Assembly (NCBI RefSeq): GCF_040807025.1
Contig: NC_090981.1
Coordinates: 35,753,817-35,817,816 of the forward strand
Origin: Struthio camelus
Taxonomy: Eukaryota; Chordata; Aves; Struthioniformes; Struthionidae
Length of the DNA: 64,000 nt
Direction of reading: 5' to 3'
The notes under the pieces were generated by a model that saw nothing but the letters and a program-made list of their open reading frames with translations, ran no database searches and had not been told where the DNA came from. A program made the position numbers and the translations under genes. This document shows positions 26,250 to 39,823 of the stretch, piece by piece; within the stretch, counting starts at the first letter, position 1, and each line of letters opens with the position of its first letter.

Positions 26250-27560
26250 ACGCCCTCGGATACCAGGAGGGACACAGGGCTCGCACCCGGTCGGTGTGAG
26301 GAAACTTGGGCGGTTGGCGCGGGGAACGCCTACTGCTGTGCCCCCACGGCCGGGCAGCGACTGCCAGCGCCCGCCGCGCGGAGCCGACTTTCAATGACTT
26401 AGCGCGACGCCTCAACCTAGCTTGGCACTGGAGGCCACGCCCCATGCCCTCCCCGCGTCATTGGCTTGCTGAGGTTTGTTAGCCTGTTGCTAAGGCGATG
26501 CCCGCCGCTGATTGGCGGCCGCTGGGGCGCCGGGGGGAGGGGGGAAGCAGAAAGCGGCTGAGGGAGCAGGTTCCCCGGCCCGCACGCCCGCGGGGGCGGC
26601 CCCCGGCCAGCGCCGTCCGGGACCGGGGGGAGGGGGACGCTTCGCTTCCCTTCCCTTCCACCCCCCTGCCCCCCCCCCCGGTCCCCGGGGAGTTACCTCA
26701 GTTTGGGGGGGGGGGCGCGCTAGTCGGGCACTGAGGAGTACCAGTTTATCTCGCTGGGAGACCGGGGGAAGGGTCTTCCGCTCACCAGTTGTTGCTGTCT
26801 CATGCGCGTCCCCCCGGCTAGGGATCCGGTCGCGGCCTCGGTGGGACCTCCCCGCCGGCAGTGCTGAAGCCGGGACGCCGCACTGCAAGGGGCCGGGGGA
26901 GGGGGCGGGGGACGAGCGCCGTCACCCTGGCCCTGCTGGCGGGGAAGGGGGCCTGCCTGGCCGCTCAGGGCTTGGCGGCTCGCAGGGCCCACGGGATACT
27001 GGGCACGGCGCCTCTCTTCTCTCGGGAAAGCCCCTCTCGGGACGGGCGGCAGCAGCAGCAACGCCCCCGCCGCCGAGGTCGGCCGGGCGGGAGCGGCCGC
27101 CGGGACACGGCGCTCTGCGGCCAGTCACGTCCCTCACTGCGCCGCCGCCCCTCCTCCCCCCCCCCCCCCGGTCCCCTGCCCGCGCGCGCCAGGCTGTCAC
27201 CGTCCGCAACTGCCTCTCAGTAACGGTCATCGCGCGCTGCCGCGAGGGACGCGGAGGCCGCGCGGGTGCCGCCTCGCACGTAGCGCCGGGCGAGCCGGGT
27301 CGGGTCGGGCCGGGTCGGGCCGGCGGCGCGGCCCTGTGGTGCGAGCAGACCGGAAGGCGAGGAGCGGGCGGCGCCTCTGCCTCCCTCCTCCCCCCGACCG
27401 CCAGGCTAGGCTGCGAGCGGAGTTGCTGAGCAAATGCGGCGGGGTGTAATGTATACTGTATGTATATGAGCGGCTGGCTGGCTGGCTGGGGATCTGCTCG
27501 CGCCGGTTTAGGCCGGTCCTCTCCTGCTCCAGCCTAGCCCGTGATTGACAGCTCAGCACT
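26250..27560. promoter_or_regulatory. Second CpG island inside intron 1, candidate alternative promoter
   Basis: About 1.3 kb is as GC- and CpG-dense as the main promoter and is separated from it by 2 kb of AT-rich DNA. Sites seen: two inverted CCAAT boxes (ATTGG at 26460-26464 and 26511-26515), a CRE half CGTCA at 26456-26460 and an X-box-like GTTGCTAAGGCGAT at 26486-26499. There are also an antioxidant-response-like ATGACTTAGC at 26394-26403, a G11 run at 26705-26715, a long C run near 27156-27170 and a TATATGAG element near 27463. A 305-codon open frame at 26512-27429 is an artefact of composition. The island's direction of transcription is unknown. Confidence 0.65.
27542..27551 (+). promoter_or_regulatory. 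PBX-MEIS composite site next to a FOX site
   Basis: TGATTGACAG is an exact match to the classic PBX1-MEIS1 heterodimer site, followed ten bases later by TGTTTAC (27561-27567), a forkhead core. Both lie at the 3' edge of the intronic CpG island. An exact 10-mer is expected well under once in a window this size, but binding is unproven. Confidence 0.4.
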
Positions 27561-28816
27561 TGTTTACCACAGTTCTGCTGCTGCCGCTCAGGCTCAATGG
27601 GACTGCTGAGCTGGCAGAAAGAAAGGGAAGGAAGGAAAGGAAGAAGGGAAGAAAAAACTTCTGGGCGAGGGAAAGATTATTTCTTTTAATAAATAAGCTC
27701 TCAGCTATTTAAAAAGGCGCATTGTCGTGCGCTTTGAGCATATCTTCGAGATTCTTACTTTGTGACACTACACACTGAAGATGCATTTCTGTAAATGGCA
27801 TTCTAGTGTTTTTTAGGTTACTTGCCATAGGCTTGTTTCAGCATTTCTGGCGCACTAAAGAAATTGGAGCATCAGCATTTTTGTAGGACAGTGAGAACTA
27901 CAAATTTTGAAATGCGCCTGTGATCCTCCGTGATGTTTCAGATTTTAAGCAATTGTTTTTTGCATAGTCTCACTGTATGTATTATTCCAATCCTTTTGTA
28001 CATGAGATACTCAAATTATTTTCTCACAAGTAACTTTATATCTTGATGAAGTCAGCATTTCTATAGTGTTATGGTAATTATATTAGAAAAAGCCACAAAT
28101 TTGTTGGAGCATACAGGGAATTGTGACTATAAACAAAGGTCAGTTTTCCTGTTGGCATAAGGAAAGCTTTGGGTCTTAGTTATACAAGCAAGATCCAGCT
28201 AAACTTTGAGGGTTTTTTTATAGATTAGCTCTAAACAACTTTAATTGGACAGCATGCCATCTCCTATGCTCCTGAATGTCTGGTACTTTCTCGGTGGTGA
28301 ATGTCCACCTTCCTCCCCCCTGTTGGTGATTAATTTCTGGACACTGTTGCTAGGCAGAAGATAAAAGGAAACTCAATTACTAAATTTATCTTACAGAGCA
28401 AACTTCATACTCGGATCACTTAATGTTATTAGAGAGCTCTTCCCCTCCACCCCCAAGTTTTGAACTAGAAATCATGTTGGAAAACATGATTTCCATTACA
28501 GATCTTTCAGACAGAGCTTGAAATGGCAGCAGTTACAACTGTGCCAGTATTCAGCAGCAAATAATACATAAAATAAATAAGCTCTGCTTTTATGTAAGAT
28601 GGATCTGGCTATGTTAACTACCTGTAAAAGTTTTGTAGCCTTACATCTAACAGTTAATACAAATGGATTGGAGATGCTTGTTTGTGGGACACCATGTTCT
28701 TAAGCATTGTAATGAGTGTATAAATCCCCTTTATTCTGAAAAATAAACCTATATAATATATTATGCTGTGTAAAATATTTACAGGTGGAATAGCATATTG
28801 GGTTTTTCCCTCCTAG

Positions 28817-28898
28817 ATGATGACAATTCTGAAGAAGGCCTTCACACTATTCATTCAGGAAGGCATGAATATGCATTCAGCTTTGAGCTTCCACAGAC
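28817..28898 (+). CDS. ARRDC3: ARRDC3 coding exon 2 (residues 94-120)
   Basis: This short exon follows a TCCTAG acceptor and ends at a GTAAGT donor. It encodes the acidic loop DDDNSEEG and the strand HEYAFSFELPQ of the arrestin N domain. It enters in phase 1 and leaves in phase 2 inside the Thr121 codon. It is too short and too split to show as an open frame, and was placed by continuity of the ARRDC3 protein. The loop reads EEGLHT, where I recall a phenylalanine at the Leu position in mammals. That is a conservative change and the rest matches. Confidence 0.96.
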
Positions 28899-29543
28899 GT
28901 AAGTACCCACAAGCACTACTCAGGTTGTGTGAGAGAACGCTAAGATACATACCTGCCTAAGAAAAATTCTCATTGTGGGTGGAGGGGAAACCTTTTCAAT
29001 GGTTGTAGGAATTGTGCTCAGACATGCAACAGAAGAGATAATCTCATTAAACTGAAGAGGTTGCTTCTATGCTGGTAAACAGTTGGTTTTTGTTTTTTCA
29101 CAAAACAGGAGCTCTTTGCTGCCCCATTGGTTACTCTCTTTTGACTAAGGTCTGTTGATTCATTGTATCTTGCAATATTTTACTCCTCCCCAAGGACTGA
29201 ACTGACAAATATTTGAGTCCTGCAGAGTGGCTGAGATACCTTCTAACTGACCCAAGATTTTACTGGAGCCACGCAGACCAGAAGAACTAGTGATAAGATC
29301 ACAGCTTAATTGTTTGGGCGCAGTGTGCAACAAATGTGGCAAGTTTAACAGCATTGGAACAAAAGAGGAGATTGTCCTATTTTAAATAGGATGTATGTAC
29401 TCAGGCTGGCCTTTATGTAAAAAGCCAGGCTGGAAATAAGCAGATGGTTGGGTAGATGAAGCAAGGACTGTTTCCATACTTAATCCTGTTCTCCTCAGAA
29501 AGAAAGAAGAAGCAAGAGTGATAGCAGAAGTGTTAAGATCCCT

Positions 29544-29598
29544 CCCCCCCCCCCGCCAATGCACGCACTTGTGTGTGTGCACGCACGCACACGCACAT
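29544..29598. repeat. C11 run plus TG/CA alternating tract
   Basis: A run of eleven C (29544-29554) is followed by GCACGCACTTGTGTGTGTGC and CACGCACGCACACGCACAT. The second part alternates purine and pyrimidine with one break, so it may form Z-DNA. It is probably polymorphic in length. Confidence 0.75.
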
Positions 29599-30338
29599 CT
29601 GTGTCCAATGTTGCAAAGAGAAGATTTATACATAGAGGAGCTACCAACATGGAAATCGGCTGAAACATGAAAACTTAATAAAAAAGGAACAGAAAGAATC
29701 TGGAAATGGATGGAAAAAAGGGAGGAAGAGGAGCCCTTTACTGTAACAGGCAAGCTTTGAAGTCAGTAAGCTGAAAATCCTGGCAGAAAGTTATATCAAA
29801 ATAGGCTAATACCTAATATTAAAACTAATAAACCATCTCTTTATTAGAGGTGCTGGCTTTAGCAGAATCTGCAGATTATGTCTTTTACAGGTCAGTTTCA
29901 AAGTGAACAGTACAGGGTTTTACAGAAGATATTACTGTAACACTTAGAGCGCTATGTATATGGAGATTTGTAGGTGTCAATTGAACACTGAGATGAAAAT
30001 CTCAACTATAAGAAGCAATAAGGAAAGAGAATACTGATCTTCCCTTAGGTGTGAAGGGACACTTAAATATGAAAACAAACAGTATACACGGAGTATTTAG
30101 TTTGAGATGAAATAGATGACCAGTAAAACACCACAAGCATTGGTCAAAAAAAAATAAAGCTCTATTCAAGTGATTGGAAGGAATACTGTGAAACTAGTGT
30201 CTCATAATACTGAGAAAATGAAGGCTGGTAGTAAACACCTGAAGGCCTGATGAACAATAGTTTTGACACGGTCTACTTACCATTTTGTATCCAGACTATT
30301 TCCAAAATTCATTTAAAAGAAAAACTGTAAAGCAGCCC

Positions 30339-30357
30339 GGGGGGGGGGGGGGGGGGG
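30339..30357 (+). repeat. G19 homopolymer
   Basis: Nineteen consecutive G follow AGCAGCCC within intron 2. Such runs are rare, unstable and prone to sequencing error, so the exact length is uncertain. In the pre-mRNA it could form a G-quadruplex. Confidence 0.85.
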
Positions 30358-31334
30358 AAGGCATGCTGTATTGATTTTGCCCTAAAGGATAATGGGGCAG
30401 GATGAAACATTGAAGACTGATTAGACAATCCTTTCATTTCGACTATTTACAAAAAAAGTTTCAGATCTACAGATAGAGATGTCATACATCAAAGAATCAT
30501 TTTAGTAAAGTCCAAGCACAGCCAGTATTAGCTATAGAAGACAGGGAAATTTTGCAAATATCATGCTTAATTTATATGTTATGATGCATTCAGAAACATA
30601 GTACAACATAATTTCTTCTCTTATACTAAAGAAAAAAGTTATGGCAAAAAAAGTACTGTTGAGATAAGTGGAGTGTAAAGATGTTATGCATGTCCTTCGT
30701 TTTACCTTGTTGCAGGAATGCTGAAAGGTTGGAGCCCCTTTCCATGTCTTTTTTCCTCCAGCTCCCAAGAAGGACTTCCTTTGTATTTCAGAGTTGAGAG
30801 CAAAATAACTTCCTTTTTAATTAATATTTTAAGATGGCTTCATCAGGGTAGAGGGAAATGAAAAGATACTCAAAATAGCCTCTCTCTATTCAGAGCTCTA
30901 AATTGAGATGTTTAACTACCCTGCTTAAGGCAAAACGAACTTAGTTACAGCTAAAGTAAACTAGACACTGAGATACCTGCCAAATAAACAATTATTTACA
31001 AAATACAATATCTCAAACAATAATTGAATGCTGCTAATGCTAACTTGGAGTTGGTAGTTTTAAACACGTTTAAAGGGCGTGCAGCATTCTAGACTTGAAA
31101 GTGACCTCTTAAGTTTAAAGGGAATGTGTACTCTTCTGGCATTCTCTAGCACAATTCTTTCATTGATTCTTAAAATTTCTACAAAACTACTGTTGGATGA
31201 ATTGGAGATGATTTTTTTTCTCCCAACTTTAATCTTGAATTTTTAGAGATACGGAAACTTTGCAAATAAGTTACATTTAATTAAATATTTTGATGTATTG
31301 AAAATACAACTCAACATAGTACATCCTAATCTGA

Positions 31335-34984
<3,650 letters not shown>

Positions 34985-35139
34985 CACCTCCTAGCTATGC
35001 AGAAGTGGTCACAGAGGAACAGAGACAGTCCAGCCTTGCACCCATAGCTGCTTGTGATGATTTTGAGAGAGCGCTTCAAGGACCATTATTTGCATACATC
35101 CAGGAGTTTCGTTTTCTGCCTCCACCCCTCTATTCAGAA
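34985..35139 (+). CDS. ARRDC3: ARRDC3 coding exon 7 (residues 345-396, tail with both PPxY motifs)
   Basis: The acceptor is CCCTTCAG and the donor is GTAGGT. The exon encodes the unstructured tail carrying PPSY at 346-349 and PPLY at 391-394. These bind WW domains of NEDD4, ITCH, WWP1 and similar E3 ligases (established for this family). Between them lies CDDFERALQGPLFAYIQEFRF, a conserved segment. The region TEEQRQSSLAPIAA differs slightly from the mammalian sequence I remember, which fits a loosely constrained linker. Retention of the next intron would add VGTSDGI and stop at 35163, giving a 403-residue form that keeps both PPxY motifs. Confidence 0.97.
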
Positions 35140-36536
35140 GTAGGTACATCGGATGGCATATGATGATTAATTTATTGTTTGTCTGAATTCTCTCTTGTGG
35201 AATACATTTAGGAAGATACTTCTCCTAAAATTAGGAGAAACTGCTAAAAGTGAGGAACAGGAAACAAGCTGCCTTCCCCACCCCCCACCCCTGACACACA
35301 CCCTTTAGCAAGATGCAGATGAATGAATCATCAAGAGTTTTTTCCATGTCTTTCATAGCATGGGTTACACTCACTTATTTTTTTACATGACCTCTGCCTT
35401 ATATCTGAAAGGTGCTCTGTCAAGTGCCTTTGCAGGCCTAGAAGTCAATTTTTCTTGGCAGCACTGCTTAGAAACTTCCAGAAAGCATTAAAGTGTTGTG
35501 GTTTTTTTGTTTGTTATTCCCCCTCCTTTTCTCTCCATAAAACATAAACATACTCTTTTAGATAAGACAAACACTTTTCAATAAAGCAGTGGTATAGAAC
35601 AAAAGAGAAATACTGTGCCCTTTGGCTAAATTTTGTCTGAATTCTCCCACTTTAAGCAAACAGTATCATGTGGTGTAATTTCCCCTTCCTCCTTGAAATA
35701 CTAATGCTACAATGTGGACAGAGAGAGGGGAATTCTTTGTGTACTAGAATCCCTTAGGGCTCTGCTATAGCTTAACTCTGAAGTACAGCTCTTTGGTTCT
35801 TTTCATTTTAGGTGCTCTAAGTATTTAATTAAATTGTTATTAGTTTAAAAAATGCTTCCTTCTAAATTTTAAACAACTTCAACAACAACAAAAAAATACA
35901 TAAAGTTAATTGATACAATGTTGCCTAAAAGATGGGCTGCACACTTAAAACTTGTCTTACCATCCAGTCTGTGAGACCTAAGCTAGCAGGTTATTCCTCT
36001 TCTTCCTTTGAGGAAAGGAAGAGGAGAAAGGTCTAGGAACACATGAGCTTTTGAAACCTCGTAGGATATTGATGACTAACTATTTTAAGAGTAGAATTAT
36101 ATTTTACTGATAGTTTTCTGCCCTTTTTTTTTTTTTTCAGGCAAAACTTCTCAATTTCTCAAATCAATTAAATGTTTCTTAGATGACACTTTTTAGTGAT
36201 ACATGTGTCATCTTGTAGACATCAGATAAGTCAAAAGCCTTGTGGAAGTAAAGCAAATTTTCTTTTATGCTTGGTATTAGTTCTTTGTGCTTATTCTTAA
36301 GTTATTGTAAATCTGTGTTTAAAATTTTCCATTTAATTTACTTAACATGCTTCTGTTAATTTTATCCAAAGCTTTGTTTCAGTGACCAGAGGTTTATCAA
36401 TTACTTCAATAACCTTTGAATCAGGAATACCATATATCATTGTAATTTGCTTAAACACGTGGATTCTGATTTATCTCTAGCAGTTGATTCTAAAATATCT
36501 CTTCTTTTTTTCTTCCCCCTCCTGCCTTTTGGTTAG
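35140..36536 (+). other. ARRDC3: ARRDC3 intron 7 (phase 0, 1397 bp)
   Basis: The intron runs from a GTAGGT donor to a GGTTAG acceptor with a strong pyrimidine tract (36503-36534). A second pyrimidine tract ending in CAG at about 36122-36141 could be a cryptic acceptor. Retention of this intron would end the protein seven residues after Glu396. Confidence 0.85.
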
Positions 36537-36593
36537 ATTGATCCAAACCCAGATCAGCCCACAGATGACAGACCATCTTGCCCCTCTCGTTGA
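36537..36593 (+). CDS. ARRDC3: ARRDC3 coding exon 8 (residues 397-414 and stop)
   Basis: The acceptor TTTTGGTTAG follows a long pyrimidine tract. The exon encodes IDPNPDQPTDDRPSCPSR and TGA. The acidic, proline-containing end and the terminal S-C-P-S-R match ARRDC3. The alternative intron-7 read-through does not contain it. With this exon the protein totals 414 residues, equal to the mammalian length I recall. The rest of exon 8 is the long 3' UTR. Confidence 0.95.
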   Translation: MDPNPDQPTDDRPSCPSR

Positions 36594-38146
36594 AGGAGTC
36601 CATAATAAGCTGACTTGATATGGGTTTTGAATCGTATCTGCCGTGTTGAAGTTCAAGGCATCATAGTGGAGACACACTTTCAAAGGAAGTGGTATTGCTC
36701 TTGCCTGTATGGTGAACAAATGAAAACAACCTGTGATCATGCTTAGAAGCCTACAGCAACATCATAGGACTGCTCCACATGCTTGAAGACCTGAGCTTTC
36801 CCCTCCCCCCCCTTAAATACTGGCACATACTAGGAGCAGCCTTACTAGCCTACAGTCTTGTGTGTCAAAACACTCACCACGTAAGAGAGGGATGGCTTCC
36901 TATTATGATTTAAAAATTTGCACATGCTCATTGCTTACGTTGTGCGGTTCAGTGTCACTACAGCTTTTTCTCATTTATGCCTGACTGTTGTTACCCCCTC
37001 TTACTTGTTCGTGGTCCGCACAACAAGGAGCAAAAGAAAGCTTTGACAAAAAAACAACAGCAACAGACTTTGACAAATGCACTGACTTTTTTTTTTTTTT
37101 TTTAATTTAATGTAGCCTGGACTTTACCTGCATATGCACATGCTCAGAATTGTCCTAATAGGCTGATCATGTATCACCTCTTCAGCTTGGATCCTATTGT
37201 GGATTTATTTACAAACATCAAATGCCTTCAAGCCAATCCTTCTTGCTGTATGTTTTGCAGCCTACTGTAGTAGATAAGCAACAGATATGTGGGGGTGGGG
37301 GTAGAGGGGAGATAACAGAAAGAAACTAATAAGAGACTCTGTCAGGATTGTATACCTTCTTGATTTCTTTTAAGAATTTGTTGCCTTTCTACTATTATCG
37401 CAAAGCAACATTTTGTTACAGACTGCCTAAAAATCACTTAATCTCAGGTGAACTCATCACTTGCCAAACTGTTGGAATGCTATTTGTTTTGTTATGTTGC
37501 ACTGTTGAGTTACTTTTTTTTTGTTTTGTGTTTATGTTCTGTTTTTGTTCTTTACTTGAGAGGGGGATCTGGAATAGGGACATACACAAAAGTTACAAAA
37601 CCCACCTTTGTTCCCTTCTTAACTTCCTCCATCACGAAAAAGAGATGGTCAAGTTGTGAAGCTTTAAAAAAAGAAAAAAAAAAAGGCACAAGTGAAAGCA
37701 GCACCAGCAGCCACTGGCAAAGAGTCAAAAGAATTTTAAAAGGAAGTAGTCATATACTGCCCAGGACTCATGGGCAGAGAGATTTCTCAACTAGTAGGGA
37801 TGGGAAGGGAAAGTAAATTTATTTTTTTACATAGTTACCTAATCACCAAAAAGTCTATACCTTTATATAAGGAGTCTCTAGTAGAAAGTATATTTCAGAC
37901 TACAAGAAGAGCTTGGACTATAGTAAAAGATAGCTCAGTTTGTGCACTTTGTATTATCTTCAGGGTTTATGATACTGTAAAAATACTAAGACTAGAAGTA
38001 TAATGAAACTGGGCTAGAATATCAGTGTTACCAGCTGTACTCAAGTATTAGTTAACTGAGAATTACTTTGATGATTGCATCTCCTGTGGTACTCTCAAAA
38101 GCTTTAAAACAAAAATCCCAACAACTTCAAACATACATTCAAACAA

Positions 38147-38210
38147 AACACAAGAAATAGTTCTCAGCCGCTGAGTGCAACACAAGAAATAGTTCTCAGC
38201 GGCTGAGTGC
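38147..38210 (+). repeat. 32-bp tandem duplication with hairpin units in the 3' UTR
   Basis: Two head-to-tail copies (38147-38178 and 38179-38210) differ at a single base, C at 38169 versus G at 38201. Each carries an inverted repeat: CTCAG-CCG-CTGAG in copy 1 and CTCAGC-G-GCTGAG in copy 2. Each unit can therefore fold into a small stem. Near identity suggests a recent event. Confidence 0.9.
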
Positions 38211-38417
38211 ATGACAAAGACGGAGGTGAAGAAAGAGAAATGGTGTGATGGAGCCATTAGATCTGGTAATACAAATACCAGCACTTAACATGCTAGAACC
38301 CTGTGAAAGTCAACTGTTCTTTTCGGGAATCATGTAACACAGACTACTGACAAAGGGACACGCTTCTGGTGTTGACGACTTAAAGTGAGATCTAATCCAT
38401 CATGTATCTCCGTGTGC

Positions 38418-38423
38418 AATAAA
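38418..38423 (+). terminator. Polyadenylation signal, proximal
   Basis: AATAAA in GTGCAATAAAACAGC, about 1.8 kb after the stop codon. It would give a shorter 3' UTR that keeps the 32-bp duplication. Use is not proven. Confidence 0.5.
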
Positions 38424-38988
38424 ACAGCTCAGAAGGGAGGGGGAGAGGGAAAGCTGGTGTTTCTGCATGGTGCTTATTTTTACAAAAATTGCCTTGTTTT
38501 TAAGGCTTCATAAAATGACAAAATAGGCTTTTCCATAAGTGGCCTTTATGAGAACATGAAAGATATTTCATGTTTCAAAAATGATGACAGGGTGAAAAAA
38601 AGTATAAATAAGAGTCGCGTTTTAAGTGATTCAGTTAAAAGGTTTCGGCTTTGATAAGCAAGAATACTGGATAATAAGGAAATGGGGTGATGTCTTACAT
38701 TATTAGGCCATTTTGTGAATGTCCCTTCCCTTTACCCTCTCTAACCAGACAAAAAATTTTAAGCTGATGGGATCGTTGGCATAAAAGGGCATTTGGTGGT
38801 TTTACTTTTTTTTTCTTTCTTTTTTGTTGTTTTAACAGACTAGGGAACAATTGCTGATATACATAGCATTAAACTACTTATCACAGCATAATGGAGAATT
38901 ACATGTGAAGCAGGATTGACCAATATTGTAGTAATTGGCATTGCATCACAGCCTTTGAGATCAGAGTGAAAAATCTAAAATTTTACCA

Positions 38989-38994
38989 AATAAA
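38989..38994 (+). terminator. Polyadenylation signal, middle
   Basis: AATAAA in ACCAAATAAAGACTTT, about 2.4 kb after the stop codon. A GU-rich stretch (GCTAGTTGGTTAG) follows within 35 bases, as expected for a downstream element. Confidence 0.55.
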
Positions 38995-39343
38995 GACTTT
39001 CCATTTAAACTATTTTGCTAGTTGGTTAGAGGCATTACGCTTCTTCCACAAATATTGGTCAATTCTCAACATTGTAAGACATGAGGTTCACAGTTGTAGC
39101 CCAGTATTTGATATAGAATCCTGATCTGAATTAGGGAAAAAATAAGTAAAATCCAAACATTAGAAAACAAAGTGCAATATTAAATGTTTGCTTTATAGAT
39201 TATATTCTATGGCTGTTTGTACTTCTTTTCTCTTTTTTTTTTTGTTTTTAGTTTTGGTGCTGAATATGTCCTTGTAGACTCTGTTTCAAGAAAACAATAT
39301 GTGGAAAACAATTTAATTTTTCCTATTGCTCTTCCTTGTGGAA

Positions 39344-39349
39344 AATAAA
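39344..39349 (+). terminator. Polyadenylation signal, distal
   Basis: AATAAA in GGAAAATAAACTC, preceded by T-rich sequence and followed by a T-run and TTTCAGTGT. With the G-rich pause-type elements about 420 bp beyond it, I take this as the main 3' end. Confidence 0.6.
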
Positions 39350-39763
39350 CTCTTTTTTAAAAAAATGCTTTTAAATGCTTTCAGTGTAAGCCATAGAATT
39401 TCTGCGACTCAAATCTTTTATTTACTACATGTCTAGGTATTAAATATTGGTTCTAAGGATAAAATTACTATAGGAATACATATACTAAGTATGCGTCAAA
39501 CTGCATCGACAGGAACTATTTCTGGAACTATAAGACTGATGAAGCACAACAGCTAAGTTTCATCACCCTCAGTTCCTTTTTCTAAATATCAGTGACCTCT
39601 CAGGGTTAGGTCCCAGAAGGGAAACTACAGTACAATTTCCTATATTGCAAAATGCCAATAATTTATAGGATATGAATACCTTCCCAGGACACTTAAGTTT
39701 ATATTATCACTGAAATTGTAGTGACCAGTTCTAGTTGCTTAGTACTTTCCACTACAAATGGTT

Positions 39764-39823
39764 GGGGTTTGGGGAGGGGAGGGAGTCCATTTTAGCAGGG
39801 GTAGGAGGAAATTGGGGAGGGGG
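39764..39823 (+). terminator. G-rich, MAZ-type pause elements downstream of the poly(A) site
   Basis: GGGGTTTGGGGAGGGG starts at 39764 and continues into GAGGG. A second element, GGGGAGGGGG, lies at 39814-39823. The first has four G-tracts with short loops and fits a G-quadruplex. The GGGGAGGGG core is the MAZ binding element known to pause polymerase and help termination at close gene pairs. Role here is inferred from position. Confidence 0.45.

Larger units (their letters stand above)
24640..28816 (+). other. ARRDC3: ARRDC3 intron 1 (phase 1, 4177 bp)
   Basis: The intron runs from a GTAAG donor to a TCCTAG acceptor. Its 5' part (24640-26170) is AT-rich with a CACGTG E-box at 25207-25212. 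The middle (26250-27560) is a second CpG island. The 3' part is AT-rich with a purine tract (GGAAGGAAGG type) around 27618-27658. No ARRDC3-like coding exon is seen inside it. Confidence 0.9.
36594..39365 (+). other. ARRDC3: ARRDC3 3' untranslated region
   Basis: About 2.8 kb follows the TGA. It contains T-runs, several ATTTA pentamers (for example in GGATTTATTTACA at 37201), three AATAAA signals and a 32-bp tandem duplication. Open frames in it (around 37348-38003) begin with no family resemblance and are not called. The long AU-rich 3' UTR fits an mRNA with fast turnover, as expected for an early-response alpha-arrestin (inference). Confidence 0.8.

Noticed and set aside
26512..27429. 305-codon open frame on the + strand in intron 1
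   Set aside because: It is made of Ala, Gly, Pro and Arg from CpG-island composition. Overlapping long frames exist in other phases and on the other strand, and no domain is seen.
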